Source: Microvelia longipes
Taxonomy: Eukaryota > Arthropoda > Insecta > Hemiptera > Veliidae
NCBI GenBank assembly: GCA_018340805.1
Contig: JACMZG010001914.1
Location: 51,315,458 to 51,379,457 of the forward strand
Direction of reading: 5' to 3'
Length of the DNA stretch: 64,000 bases
Both the position numbers and the translations under genes were made by a program. A model generated the notes under the pieces. The model did not search any database, had not been told where the DNA came from, and saw only the letters and a list, made by a program, of their open reading frames with translations. This document shows, one piece after another, positions 23,411-35,560 of the stretch. Position 1 is the first letter of the stretch. Every line of letters begins with the position of its first letter.

Positions 23411-24284
23411 AAAAGGAAATTTAAAAAGGACTTATTTAAACATTCTTAGATTTACAAATAATCATAGAGTGTTGATTGAGATGAGTTGAATTGAAATGAG
23501 AGGTCAGAAGTTACTTTAAGAATTAGGTCTCCAACTATTGATACATTTTTACCTTAGACTTATCGGATTTTCATTTAGGACCGTAAATATCTCATAAATA
23601 TTATTATCTCAGAATTTCGGTCCTTTTTCCCCAACTAAGAGGATTACTTTGGTAAAACTGAATTAAATTATTCAAAAAGGGTTTTATTTAAGGATGCTGA
23701 AAGAGCGTTAAATAAAAAACATGTCCTGGAGGAGGAAAGCCAACCATTCTACTTATTATATATTTTACACCCTTTCAAATTTTAACAGGGTTTTCATTTT
23801 AATAACATTTAATACGCAACACTTTGACTGCTTTTACTGCGCAAAACTTTTACTATTCTATTTGGACGGAAAATAAATAAAGCTTTGGTATATTATTAAA
23901 CAAAATAATACAATTTAAAAAAATAACAATATTGTAATTTAAAAGCATGTGATAAGGGAATTATTAATATTTTATTAATTTTAAATTCTCATTAATTAGT
24001 ATTATAACATATTGATGTGTCTTAGCTTACTGATCTGCTAATATGAACGCTAATAATTATACCTAAAACAAACAAAAATATTTGATTAAAGACAAGGATT
24101 ATAATAAACAGCGTACAGGAGTATAGAGTTTTGAATGAGATATTAACGGGAAATAAGTTAAGTAAAAAGCTTTAAATGAGTCATTAGTAAGGTTTAAGAT
24201 TTGTGAGAATTATAAGAAGTGTGTAAGTTTGAAAGGGTAAGCTTTGAGTGACGTATAAAATGAGACATACATACAAGGGGGTAT

Positions 24285-24590
24285 AAATGATTATACAAGT
24301 GGGGTATAAATGAGCAAGTGGGGTATATGAGTTATACAATGGGATGAGTTATACAAGTGGGGTATAAATGAGTTATACAAGTGGGGTATAAATGAGTTAT
24401 ACAAGGTATAAATACAAGTGGGGTATAAATGAGACATACAAGTGGGGTATAAATGAGACAAAGTGGGGTATAAATGAGTTATACAAGTGGGGTATAAATG
24501 AGTTATACAAGTGGGGTATAATGAATACAAGTGGGGTAAGACATAACAGTGGGTATAATGAAGACTACAAGTGGGCAATAATAAGGTAAA
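24285..24590 (+). repeat. 24-bp minisatellite (GTTATACAAGTGGGGTATAA)
   Basis: About a dozen units of GTTATACAAGTGGGGTATAA plus ATGA. Degenerate relatives (GTATAAATGA, GAGATATAAGTTTT) continue at 24925-25080 beyond the MITE. Open frames on both strands are repeat translations. Confidence 0.93.
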
Positions 24591-24622
24591 AGTTTAATGA
24601 TCTTAAAGGTTTTTTGTGAGAC

Positions 24623-24918
24623 ACAGTCTATCGTTCAGTTTTAAAATCTTGACAGGTCAGTTTAGACACATAATTCTTAAGAAAAAAATCCTGCAGAAGG
24701 GAGCGGGAAAAATGTAGTTTTTTTTAAAATATCATTCTTAAGATTCAAAGAAGAACCACAAACAAAGAGAACGATGCCGGGAAGAAGGTTTTTTCCCTAC
24801 AGCGGTTATTGTGGGATTTATTTCTCTTTTTTAAGTGAGAGGTTGCAGCGGCTTCTCTGATTGGTCAATCCCAAAATACTTATGACCTTAAGGACTTTTA
24901 AACTAAACGATAGACTGT
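24623..24918. mobile_element. Small MITE-like element, 296 bp
   Basis: ACAGTCTATCGTTCAGTTTT at the left is matched by the reverse complement of AAACTAAACGATAGACTGT ending at 24918. Weaker pairing extends to about 45 bp. It sits between two stretches of GTATAAATGA-type repeats and appears to have inserted into that array. Confidence 0.7.
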
Positions 24919-25234
24919 AGTGTGTAAAGTTGAGAGGTTTGAGCTGAGCTATAAATGAGATATAAGTTTTCAGAGAAGTAAAGTCATACCTTACTCAGAT
25001 AAAGTAAGGTAATACATTTTCACAGAGGTAAAAGTGAGATATAAATTTAGAGCAAGGTATAAATGATGTATAAGTTTTTAATGTAGTACAGTAAGATATG
25101 CGTTTTGGATTAAATTTTGTAGTACGTACAAAACCGAAAAATGGATTTGATAAATTATTACACTTCTTATTGTTTTCAAATAAAGAATTCACAACCAATT
25201 TTCTTTAATTGGGAATAATGATAGTGGCATGGTT

Positions 25235-25505
25235 ACATAACATACCATACGATGTAGAGTGACAACATGATCAGCTAGACAACATAGATCAGTCTAGTAA
25301 GTGAACATGATCAGTAGTAGAGAATGGTCAGTCTAAGTAGAAGACATGATCAGTCAGACATGATCAGTAGTAGAGACATGATCATCAGATTGATCAGTCT
25401 GTAGAGACAACATGATCAGACTAGTAGAGACAACATGATCAGACTAGTAGAGAGACAACATGATCAGTCTAGTAGAGACAACATGATCAGTCTAGTAGAG
25501 AGACT
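25235..25505 (+). repeat. 25-bp minisatellite (GACAACATGATCAGTCTAGT)
   Basis: Units GACAACATGATCAGTCTAGT + AGAGA, with clear 25-bp spacing in the last part and degenerate units before. One isolated unit reappears at 25967-25992, beyond a 460-bp unique segment. Confidence 0.92.
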
Positions 25506-25966
25506 GTAAAGGTCATGTTTATTGTTTATGCCTTTGATTGATAAGGTGTGAGTGAGAGAGGGGCGCATCTACACGTATGCTAGGCCTAGAAAAGTTAGTC
25601 GTTAGGACACCGTGATTAAGGCCTGGCTACTCGCTTTCTCATTTATTTCCAACCAATCCGAAGATTCGCGTAATTTATCTTATTATTCCTACTATCGGTT
25701 TTAACAATTATTTCGTTTTACCCGCGTAAGGTGCACCATTTTATTTTCTTCAATTTATTTCTTTTAATATTGCAGAGATTTGTAAGTTGCTTTTATCTTT
25801 TATAATAAATTCTGCATTGATTAAGGATTTTGTTTGCTTTCAGCAACCCATTAAGTCCCTGAGGTGCTTGACCAATCTTAATTTGATCAAGATTTCATTA
25901 TTAGCTTTTACTTATTTTTCTTTTTTGGCTTCTAACCCTCCGGCAGGATGGCAGAGCTGTTACAAG
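25506..25966 (+). other. Unique 460-bp segment splitting the 25-bp repeat
   Basis: Less AT-rich than average. It ends in CCGGCAGGATGGCAGAGC, so an ATG begins a 16-codon frame that reads straight through the lone satellite unit (M-A-E-L-L-Q-D-N-M-I-S). It might be the leader and first codons of a lost retroelement ORF from which the satellite grew. A 62-codon frame at 25787 has no motif. Confidence 0.3.
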
Positions 25967-26204
25967 ACAACATGATCAGTCTAGTCTCTACATGAAAAGA
26001 CGTCGAAACATAATTTGAAACTCAATATTAACGAAGATGTTTAATCACCAAGCGACGTAAAAATATAATTGTTACAGCAAAAATTGTAATTTAAAAAACC
26101 AAAAAGCCTGTAGAAATAAACTTTTTTCATTAAAAAAAGTAAAAATTTCTCTGAGAAAGAAGAGTATTTTTAATAACAATACTTGAATCAAGGTAGAGGT
26201 CGTA

Positions 26205-26345
26205 TAACGGGAGAAATTGGGGGTGGGAATGATATCAGGTGAGATGGGGGTTGATCAAGGTAAAGGTGGGGACATAGAAAGGAAGGGAGGGGATAATGAA
26301 ATGGGGGGGGGGGTATGCAAGGACAAGAGTGATGAAAAGTGGGGA
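26205..26345 (+). repeat. G-rich purine tract
   Basis: Runs of G (GGGGGTGGG, GATGGGGG, GGTGGGG, GGGAGGGG and a 12-G run near 26306) on the plus strand. At least four G-runs lie close enough for quadruplex formation. Confidence 0.7.
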
Positions 26346-26934
26346 TGATAAAAATGAAGAGGTAACAATACCAAGGAGAGCAAGTTCTTCAATACCTTGT
26401 CATTTTTAATATTAAACTTTTTTATCTCATCCAACTATACAGTTGGAAAGGAATAAATTATATAAAAAAATTTCGTTTAGCAGTGAGTTATATTAGTTTT
26501 AAATTCAAAACAGAAGTTAACTTCAAAAGAATTCCTGCGTTTTGTTTGTCTAGGAAATAAAAATATTACAACTTTAAAACAAATGTTAAGTTAAAACAGT
26601 ACGAAAGAATTTTCGAAATAATGAGAAATAGCACAAAAAATATATATTATTTTTTCCTGTAGTCAAGACGTTTATAAAATCAAACTAAATAGAATATTTA
26701 TGAGTTCAGACACAATGCAGAAGTTTTTGATTGTTTGGAATAGTCTTGTGTTTGTTCCACATAAGAGTTTTTTTTTTGGATAGGAATTTCTGAGAATGAC
26801 GCAGCAAAGGACGTATTCCTCTCCTCTTATCGTTGGAGAGTGGGTTTTATTTTAATTTTGAAATTTTAATTAATAAAAATCTAATTAAAAATATAATTAA
26901 AAGTTAAGTTAACAGTCATTGGTAGATTGGTCAT

Positions 26935-26995
26935 TATATATATATATATATATATATAATTATATATAAATATAATATATATATATATTATATAT
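26935..26995. repeat. (AT)n microsatellite
   Basis: About 60 bp of AT/TATAA repeats. Confidence 0.9.
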
Positions 26996-26999
26996 AAAC

Positions 27000-29825
27000 A
27001 TTAATAGCAATAGTCTTTTTTCATAATGAAGTATATTACATTTTGCTTTAATATTATTTCCTTTCTTCGTTAATATGAAGTAAGAGAAGCTAGAATAAAA
27101 GAACATGGCGTTAGAAGAATGCATTTCTTTGAATTGAACTTGATACAAAATAAACTTGCTAAGTATTAAATAGTAGAAATTTGTTGCTATAAGAAGACAT
27201 ATATTTATAAGAACGTGAACTTATAAAAAATGAAGTTCTTTTTATTTTAAGGTGGTGATGTCAAGTTAAGACGAGAGGATCGAAGATAAAAGAGGATCCT
27301 TTGCCTCTAGAATTACATTTTTACCCCTTAGAAAGAGAACGTGAGCTGAATCTCCAATAGAATCTGTCTGAACGTTCTTTTTCCTTTTCTGAACATACCG
27401 CCTACCAAAAAAAAACTCTTATTTTGAAACTCGCTTCACTCAGTGGTCATTTATCTCTATCAGGCAATTTTTTTAGCCTTTAACTCTAGCTTTAAAAAGC
27501 AACTTTCAGAACGAAAAGAGCGTTAACACTTTTATTTTTCAGTAAAAAAAAAGAGAATAAATACTCTTTTGTTTAAATAAAGGAATAGTCAAAATGAACT
27601 CACTCTTCATCCGTTCATTCAAAACGCAGCACGTTACGCTATTTTTGTTCATTCTGAGTCTCAGTATTCATTCACTTTACGTTATACAACTAATTGCTTT
27701 TAACTCGGGAAAAAAGTGAGTAAATATCATTTAACGTGAAGTTGATTTAGTAAAATATTCGTATAATAAAACCACTGTCAGAGGGAAGAAACGCAATATA
27801 AATAGTGGGTTATTCTAACAAATAAATATTAGGACATAAGATTAATATATTTGTGCATGATTTACGTCAATGACTTAACTAATTTGGGGTTCTCTAATAG
27901 CTTAGTATATTTTAGCATAGGGCCTTTCCAAGGTACCCGATATATAGGCGATTCTGGCTAAAGATCTTAAGGAGGGCTTCAGTTTTATATATTATACATA
28001 AATATAAGATCTTTATCCAGAACTCTTAACTCTAAATAACTTGCCACTATTACTTCTTTTTCTACTTAAGAATATATACCCAGAAAGCATATTGATTAAT
28101 AAAAATATTCATAATTTTATATTTATAAACATATATATATTCTTTATCTTAAACAAGGCATTATGATTTTTTTTTTGGGGGGGGGGGAGCTAATTTTAAA
28201 CCAGTGGGAGCTAGAGCATCCCTAGCCCCTCTCCCTAGAATCCCTATGCCGGGGGATATATTCAGTCTGAAAGTAGCCCAGATTCAAACTTTAGTTAGGC
28301 CACCTGGTTTTTGCGCTAGGTAGTGGACCTACTGATGTTACCTTCTACTCAAAATTAGAATAAAGCTATTTCTCAAAAGCTTGGCTGAATGTTGAGTGTT
28401 TTTCCATAAATGCTTCACTCAAATTTAAGCTCGCTAATTGTAAGTTTAAAGATGAAACCAGCGCTTGGAAAAACATTGTGTACTGTGGATACATTTCCGA
28501 CACCTTTGATCTGGGACACTGGAGCAAAACGGCAGAGATCTGTTAATGCTATGCAGCCTTGTACATGTTACAAAATAACTACATATGCTCACTATAGCGG
28601 TAGAGTAAGGTAGATGAATCGTGGAAACTACATAGGTCTCTTAGGTCAGGTCTGACTCTGGTGAAGGTACCTACCCAGCGTGATTAAAGTAGTTTAAGTG
28701 AACATTTAAATGCAAGATAAGTCAATAAAGTCGTGTCAAAGTTTCAGTCGAGTCTGTCTGTCAAAAGTCAAATTTGAAAGTGTTAGTTTCACTTCGAGCT
28801 ATCAAGTAAGCCTGGGTGGGAGGAAGGTGATCTAATTATCAACCAGCAACTTTCCGCGATTATTTTTTGATTTTTTGGTCACAGGCTTCGGTGCACTGTT
28901 TTAAGAGTCCTTTCATTCATAGGACGAAGTTACTTAATGATTAGACATAAGGTTCTCATCTAACTATAGTTATGTTAATTGTTTTATTGGCATGTTTATA
29001 CAATACGCTAAACAGAGTTATGCTCGCAATCAGCTCTCTTTATTAATGGTCATGTAGTGCCAATCCGAAATGGTCGGCACTACGTTACATACGTTATTCG
29101 GATTTTGGACACTCTTGGGTCCAACTCTCGCCATACCACCTTTTGGGTATTTTAAAGATAATTCGCTAAGCATACAAAGAAATTTTACAAGCAATAATGA
29201 GAATCCCTGTGCTTAGATTTTACATAAAAATGTTATATAACAACGATACCGAGTTATTTCAACTCCATCATAGAGTATTGAATGCGAGATGGAGGGCTTT
29301 TCTTTACATTTCTATAGGATAACCGTCAAGAAAATTCCTATCTAAACCCTGCATGTCTTGAAGAAAAACTCTATGAAAGCCAAAAACCAATTCACAGTAG
29401 GAAAAATGTTATATACGTCGATGCTCACTAACCCATATCTCTAGCTATCTCTACATCTCTAGGTATTTCCTGCAGAGAGGATATTCACAATGTTATTTGC
29501 TTTTATATGAATAGTATTTATTTTTTTGTTGTATTGCTAAGAAAAAGTTTCTTTTCCTTTTATTTTATTCAAATACCAGCAAGGGTTTACACCTTGGAAA
29601 AATGCTAGTTTAAAAAACCAAGTCGTTCTTACTACAGTAATAAGTTAAGTATTTTGCTTAACTATACTCACAACTTAAGAACAAGTTGTACTTAAGTTGT
29701 ATATTATTATATCCGACAGTACTGTTAACCCATACCATAAGATAACTCTGATATCTCATCATTCTTATAGAGAATAGAAGGAATTTGTACATTTATCTGA
29801 CAAAAATCGAAACATTGAAAAATAT
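27000..29825. other. Long intronic stretch without recognised features
   Basis: Mostly AT-rich. A T10G12-type tract lies near 28170-28190, and GTAGTGCC/GGCACTAC form an 8-bp stem near 29054-29083. A 67-codon plus-strand frame at 28410 shows no domain, and flanking splice signals are not convincing. Confidence 0.45.
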
Positions 29826-29827
29826 TG

Positions 29828-30839
29828 GGTACAGGGTACCTTTTCCTAATCACATCGGATTCGCTGCGCTCATCCTTTCTGTTGAGGACTCGCTTCGCTA
29901 GTCCTCAGGATATACAATGCGTTAAGTTTATACCGCAATACTTCTTCGGACTTGCTTTATTCGTCCTCAAATAGTAAATCCACTCGTTTCATTCCCAGCG
30001 GTCACCAATCCAAGAACTGAGCATGCTCGATGCTGCTTCAATTTATGATCCAACAAAATCATAGATAAACTTGTCGTATTAAAACGGTGTGTACTTGGTG
30101 TACTTATTCATTACGTGAAGGTATATTCTTGTATCATATTTCAACTCTTTAGATTATTTTACGATTTTTACAATAAAAATAACGTACGCACGTCATTTTA
30201 TAACAACTAAACTAATGCTGATAATCAGATAAAGCAAGGCACATACGGCAGATGCACACTTATCTGCATCTGACGTATGCAGATAAGCATACGTTAGTTT
30301 TATACATGGCTACATGCGTCATCAATCTGAAATTGATCGTAACAATTTTCCGTGTTTTATGATTCTTTTGAAATTTTTTCTGAATCATTATTGCGAGTTA
30401 ATGACGTCATAGAAAAAGACTATCTGGATAGGACAACAAGTATAAATATAATGGGAGATAGTATGATAACTGTTGATGAGTTAGCATACTCATGCAAGTC
30501 TTAATTTAGAATTTATTATATTGGATCATGTAGGCACTGGAGACCCCATCTAGCCACCCTACTAACATCATGGCCGTCGGCTGCACGTTTCTAATTATTT
30601 TAATATACAGTGATTATATTATTTAAATATATTGAAGTCTGATCTAATTAGTAGTTTTATTGAAAAAACATCAACAATAGCAGACACACACGCAAACAGA
30701 CAACTTTGTAAAATTACTTAGGGAATCATAAAACGACCCGAAACGGATAATTCTTATTGACGTCCCAGAAAAATCGGTTTCGGATTTTTCGCAAACACAA
30801 TACTTTTCTATAAACCCACGGTATAAATGAGGAAAAGTA
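29828..30839 (-). mobile_element. 5S-type element, complete with internal insertion (copy F)
   Basis: Antisense copy from GGTACCTTTTCCTAATCACA to GGTATAAATGAGGAAAAGTA. The 5S block is near 29990-30050 (GCGGTCACCAATCC, GATGCTGC). It contains a local palindrome CTTATCTGCATC..GATAAG near 30258-30290 and is interrupted by the 206-bp insertion at 30471-30676. Confidence 0.85.
30471..30676. mobile_element. 206-bp insertion with 8-bp inverted ends inside copy F
   Basis: It starts TGTTGATG and ends CATCAACA. The flanks ATAAC and ATAGC could be a 5-bp target duplication. Compared with sister copies, the sequence between GATGATAAC and AGACACACAC is extra here. No ORF. Confidence 0.6.
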
Positions 30840-31385
30840 ACTAGTAATTCTCAGCTAAGCACAAAGAATTTTTTAAAACAATTTTAGGACCAATTTTTTT
30901 AATTTTAGGTTTCAATGATAAATGTTTGCTTTTAATAGTAATAATATTTCTAGACATTTTCTAATAAAATCCCAACCATCAAAATAAAATTAAAAACAAA
31001 AAATGGTATCTCTTGAAAGCAAGAGGCTCTTGAAAGTTACATAAGCTTGTAATTAAATAAAAACCTAAGTTAATTAATATAACTTGATGCTATAAAATGA
31101 GTAATATAAAGTGAGTGAGATCTCCATCTGGAGTAACTTATCAAATTTAAGGGTCTACAGGAAAATACAATCATCACTTGAAATCATTCTTTTCACTTGA
31201 GAGTGAATGTTTCTTGCGCAGGGTTTTTGGGATCATCTCTTTCCATATAACTTTTTTAAGTAAAGAAAAAGAAATATTTATTGAAAATAATAAAATATGA
31301 TGATAATAATTAAAAAAAAATGTTTTATTCGCAAGATAGCAAAAAAAGAATTAAAAATAAATTATGAAGGACTTTTTTGTAATTA

Positions 31386-31787
31386 TAATTTCAACAAAAA
31401 CAAATGCGTGTTAAAAAACCTAGTCTTGCGTAAAAAGATATGAAAGCATTGAATAAGCCAAGTCGTAGGTTACCAATAATGCTTGTAAATATATGAGGTC
31501 TTGGCGGTTTCACTTTATGACTTGGCCATTACGCAGCACACACAGACATGCATAATAAGCTTATTAAATAGACTGAATATATTATTATAGTGTATGTCTA
31601 CACTCTATACTAAACCTTTAGTACCACAATACCTTAAGCCGAGTAATGGCTAAGTCAGAAAATGGAATCGCCAAGACCTCATATATTTACAAGCATTATT
31701 GCGAACCTAGGACTTGCCTTATTCAATGATCACACAACTTTTTACGTTAGACTTCGTTCTTTTTTCATGTGTTTTTGTTGGGATTTC
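31386..31787. mobile_element. Foldback MITE, arms about 150 bp
   Basis: 31386-31535 is the reverse complement of 31634-31787. Matching blocks include TTGTAAATATATGAGGTCTT, CATTGAATAAG and CGTAAAAAG. The centre (31536-31633) contains ATTAAATAGACTGAATATAT. A related truncated copy is at 40610-40817. The 83-codon frame at 31662 lies on the right arm and is not called a gene. Confidence 0.8.
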
Positions 31788-32166
31788 ATTCCTTCTTGTA
31801 AGCTTGAACATTATTCCTTACAAAATACGGCTAGAAATATTATTAAATTATTAATTAGTTACAGCATATTACACCACATGTTATTACTAAACAGTTCCAT
31901 TTTCTTTAATTAAACAATAAATAAATTACATAGAAATGTTATGTTCTTTTAATAATAAGAAATAAATGTATATTATATATTTACAAACATGAATATCAAT
32001 TATTATATATTTGATATTCATGTTTATATTGAATAAATGATATTTATTTAATTATTAATCAATTATTATTAATATAAAAATGATTATAAATGAATTGATA
32101 ATAATAATATCTTAAAGCATAAATTAAAATAAATATAACTTCAGTAAGCGCAGTGGAATTTTCTAC

Positions 32167-32327
32167 AATAATATCAACACCAGCCGTGGGGATGTTGAGT
32201 CTTTCAATTCATGAATTGAAAGACTCAACATCCCACCACGGCACTGTAGATGGCAATATTGCCGAAAGCCGGCTCTGCAAATAAAGTTTAAATTTAGTGG
32301 AAAGACGTTGTTGGTGTTGATATTATT
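32167..32327. repeat. Nested palindromic unit
   Basis: Outer arms AATAATATCAACACCA (32167) and TGGTGTTGATATTATT (ending 32327). Inside, 32191-32232 is a perfect 42-bp palindrome (arm half GATGTTGAGTCTTTCAATTC), extended by GCCGTGGG/CCACGGC to 32183-32242. The remainder contains GCCGAAAGCCGGC. It may be a very small transposable element. Confidence 0.8.
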
Positions 32328-32649
32328 AAAATAAATATATTTATTTAAGATTTAAAGAAAATATTAAAAAAGTTTAAGTTTAATTGTTGTATTATTTTTT
32401 AGGACTTTAGTAGGCATAAGTTATGAATTTTAGAATATTATAGTTATATAGAAAATGATTATCGTAAATTATACAAGTTTGTTTGTACAAAAGAAATATG
32501 TAGAATTAATTTTGTAGAAAAAGTAACTGCACCTCTTTGCATCGGCAATCGCCGAGATTGATATATGTAATATTAAAATTTAAATTGTGTATTAAATTAA
32601 GTTTTAATAAAGCCTTATTTATTAATTATGATTTATTTCCTTAATAAAA

Positions 32650-32744
32650 AGATACGAGAGGGCAAAAATAGCCTGGAGATGCTTCCTGTAAAGGATGGTG
32701 CACCAGTGACCGCTAGACTTGGCGGGGGCAGTGCGGTCCCCCAG
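32650..32744 (+). repeat. Dispersed repeat with AGTGACCGCTAGACTTGG (copy 2)
   Basis: Partner of 19590-19672 in inverse orientation. Shares GATACGAGRGG, CTGTAAAGG and the CTAGACTTGG block. Confidence 0.75.
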
Positions 32745-32849
32745 ATAACTTCATTTATCAGTTATAGTTATAACTATTTAAATTATTTATAAATTAATTA
32801 AAAAAAGTAATTAAATGCACTAAAGCAATCGGGATTTCTATCCTTCCAA

Positions 32850-33535
32850 CTTTCTTAGCCTCACTTCTTCGTACTCGCATCGCTCGTTCTCAGATTGTTC
32901 GTAATACATCCGTTTTATTCTCAGCGTCACCCATACAGCACTGACCAAGCTCAATGATCTTGACGTTTATGATCCAAAAAAATCAAGGATATACTTGTTA
33001 AAACGAAACATGGATTCCTTATTTATTACGTAAAGGTATTTACTTTGTGCCAAATTTCAACTCAATTAGATTATTTGCCAAGTTTTCACATATTTATAAA
33101 AAACTTACACAAGTCATTTGATAAAAATTGAACTAATGCTGATAATAAGATGAACCTTAGCACATATATTAGTCTTATTCATGGCTAAATGCGTGTCAAA
33201 TTTCAATATTTTTTCTGAGTTTATAATTTTTTAAATTTTCACAGAGTCCTTATTATTGCGGATAAATGACGTAAAAAAAATATTTTCCAAATAGCACAAC
33301 TACAGCTATAGACTGATTTCTGTACAAAGTTTCAACTCTCTCATAAATACACTAGGAGCGTACGATGATAACAGACAACACGCATAAAACAGATAATTTT
33401 GTGAAAATCACTCAGGAGACCTTAAAAACACCTGAAACGGATAATTCCGTTGACATCCCGGTTTCCGGTTTTTTTGCAAACACAATACTTTTCCTATATA
33501 AGTATAATACCTACGGTATAAACAAGGAAAAGTCA
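32850..33535 (-). mobile_element. 5S-type element, nearly complete (copy G)
   Basis: Antisense. Tail CTTCGTACTCGCATCGCTCG, 5S block near 32920-32960 (CAGCGTCACCCATAC), end CCTACGGTATAAACAAGGAA. Confidence 0.8.
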
Positions 33536-33599
33536 AAATCAAGATTTTAGCTTATTTGGTGCAATCATGTTACCACGTAGCGTGTCGAATTTCTAAATC

Positions 33600-33920
33600 T
33601 TGCGAATTTTTGACATGGCCGTATCTAAAGTTCTGCCAATCTTTCGAATTTTTGACTTGACCGCATCTAAAGTCTGCCGATATTCGAATTTTGACGTATC
33701 TAAAGTTCTGCCGATCTTTCGAATTTTTGACATGACCGTATCTAAAGTTCTGCCGATCTTTCGAATTTTTGACATGCCGATCTAAATTCTGCCAATCTTT
33801 TCGAATTTTTGACATGACCGTATCTAAAGTTCTGCCGATCTTTCGAATTTTTGACATGGCCGTATCTAAAGTTCAGCCGATCTTTCGAATTTTTGACTTG
33901 ACCGTATCTAAAATTCTGCC
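33600..33920 (+). repeat. 42-bp minisatellite (CGAATTTTTGACATGACCGT)
   Basis: About eight units of CGAATTTTTGACATGACCGT followed by ATCTAAAGTTCTGCCGATCTTT. The array stays open in several frames on both strands because the unit is a multiple of three. Those frames are not genes. Confidence 0.93.
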
Positions 33921-34750
33921 TATTAATAGGCAGAATTCATAGACACAACCAGGTCTTAAAAATACCTGGAACAAATTCTGTACAAATCACGCTTGTAGAT
34001 GGACGATAAAATATTTTCTGGTGACAAGTTGCTAATAATAACTATCCAGGTATAAATAAAAACTTTTCGAATTAATGGGTCCTGATATCCAAGGATTCAA
34101 ACAGTGATCGATATTATTTTTTATTTGATCTACATAAGTAGAAGTGATGCGGAAAAGAATACATTTAAATTCCTTATTTTCTATTTGTCTGACGTAATTC
34201 CACTAATCGATATACCTAAAAGGTAACCCTTTTTAATAAAATAAAAGAAACGAAAAGTTCCAACAAAGGAAGGACACAGTAATGGGAGGGATAAAAGAAT
34301 CGGAGTTTTTATACTAAAAGGGACCAAAGACGAGGTAAAGAGTCAGAGATACCAAACACTGATTTTCTCTGGGATTCTAGAGGTAGTAAAAGGCGATGAG
34401 ACCCTCTGGGCATTCCCTTCACCTGTGGGCCACCCGAGAAAACTCCTTTTTCCTTGTTTTACTGCCTTTTTCCCCTTAAAGGGCTTATTTTCCGAAACCC
34501 GAAAGGTTACAGAATCTCCGAACATTATCCTCCTGTTTTTCCTCTAAACCCGTCTTCTTTTTATAGACATTCAACTTCTGAAAAATTTCTAATCTAATCA
34601 GATTACTGAAAGAAAAAATATTTGATCACTAAAAAAAGAATCTCTTGTTGAATTTAGTCACTAAGAGAATAATATAACTCCCATGAAAGATTAAGTTATG
34701 AAGTGCTATGATTAGAAACAAATAAAACTAATATATAGCCACTGCACTCT

Positions 34751-34833
34751 ATTTATGTCCCTAGGGACATAAATATATGTTTTACGTCCCTTGAGACGTA
34801 AATATGTGTATTACGTCCCTTGGGACGAAATAC
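34751..34833. repeat. Three consecutive palindromes (ACGTCCC..GGGACGT type)
   Basis: 34751-34774 is a perfect 24-bp palindrome (half ATTTATGTCCCT). 34781-34802 and 34809-34833 repeat the pattern with TTACGTCCCTTG. A tandem repeat of about 29 bp whose unit is itself palindromic. Confidence 0.85.
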
Positions 34834-35370
34834 AAGTTTACGGGGCCAGGTCGCTACACATGAAAAACTGATTAGGTAATAATAGTAGGTAAATAATATT
34901 GGTGAAGTTCAACATTTTAAATAAAATAAAAACCTTTTTAAAAGCTATTCATTTTACAGCCAACAAATTCAGCCAAAATTGATGTTTTCATGATTGAAAC
35001 TCAGGTAGTTAAAATTATCACAGGATAAACTAATTTGCTGGTTTTGTTTACCGTCGTAATTTGTTTTATAACGTTTGCTTTGAACCACATTTCTCACACA
35101 ATGTCATTCTGTGGTTGTATCTTTTTGATGTTTGGGAAAAACCTACAAATATCCAATAAATTCATTTACTAATTGATACATCAAGTTGTAATACAGTGGT
35201 TTTAACAACTGACAATAGTGGCATTTAAATTAATTTGATCTCATTGGGGATTTAAAGATAATGCCGAAACACTCACACTGTGGTAGGTCAGCCTGATTTT
35301 CATTTCTACTAAACTATAATAGTCACTAATTTTTAAAATTGAAGCATAAGCGAATTAACTTCCTACTTGT

Positions 35371-35560
35371 CCTTATTTATCCCGTAGGTATAGGAAAAGT
35401 ATTGTGTTTGCAAAAAAAATCCAAAACCGGGATGTCACCGGAATTATCTGTTTTAGGCGTTTTTAAGGCCTCCTGAGTGGTTTTCGCAAAGCTGTCTGTA
35501 TGTATGTGTCTGTTATCATCGCAGCGCCCAGTGTATTTACAGCGTCAAAATGCCTGCACC
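35371..35560 (+). mobile_element. 5S-type element, head only (copy H)
   Basis: Sense head TATCCCGTAGGTATAGGAAA, then CCGGGATGTCACCGGAATTA and CCTCCTGAGTGGTTTTCGCA. Breaks off after CCCAGTGTATTTA. Confidence 0.8.

Noticed and set aside
24291..24589. Opposed ORFs over the 24-bp repeat
   Set aside because: Unit length divisible by three keeps frames open; no coding evidence.
25235..25505. CRISPR array
   Set aside because: Direct tandem repeat without unique spacers, in a eukaryotic intron.
28410..28613. 67-codon ORF as a host exon
   Set aside because: No recognisable domain, no strong splice pair, and isolated in the intron.
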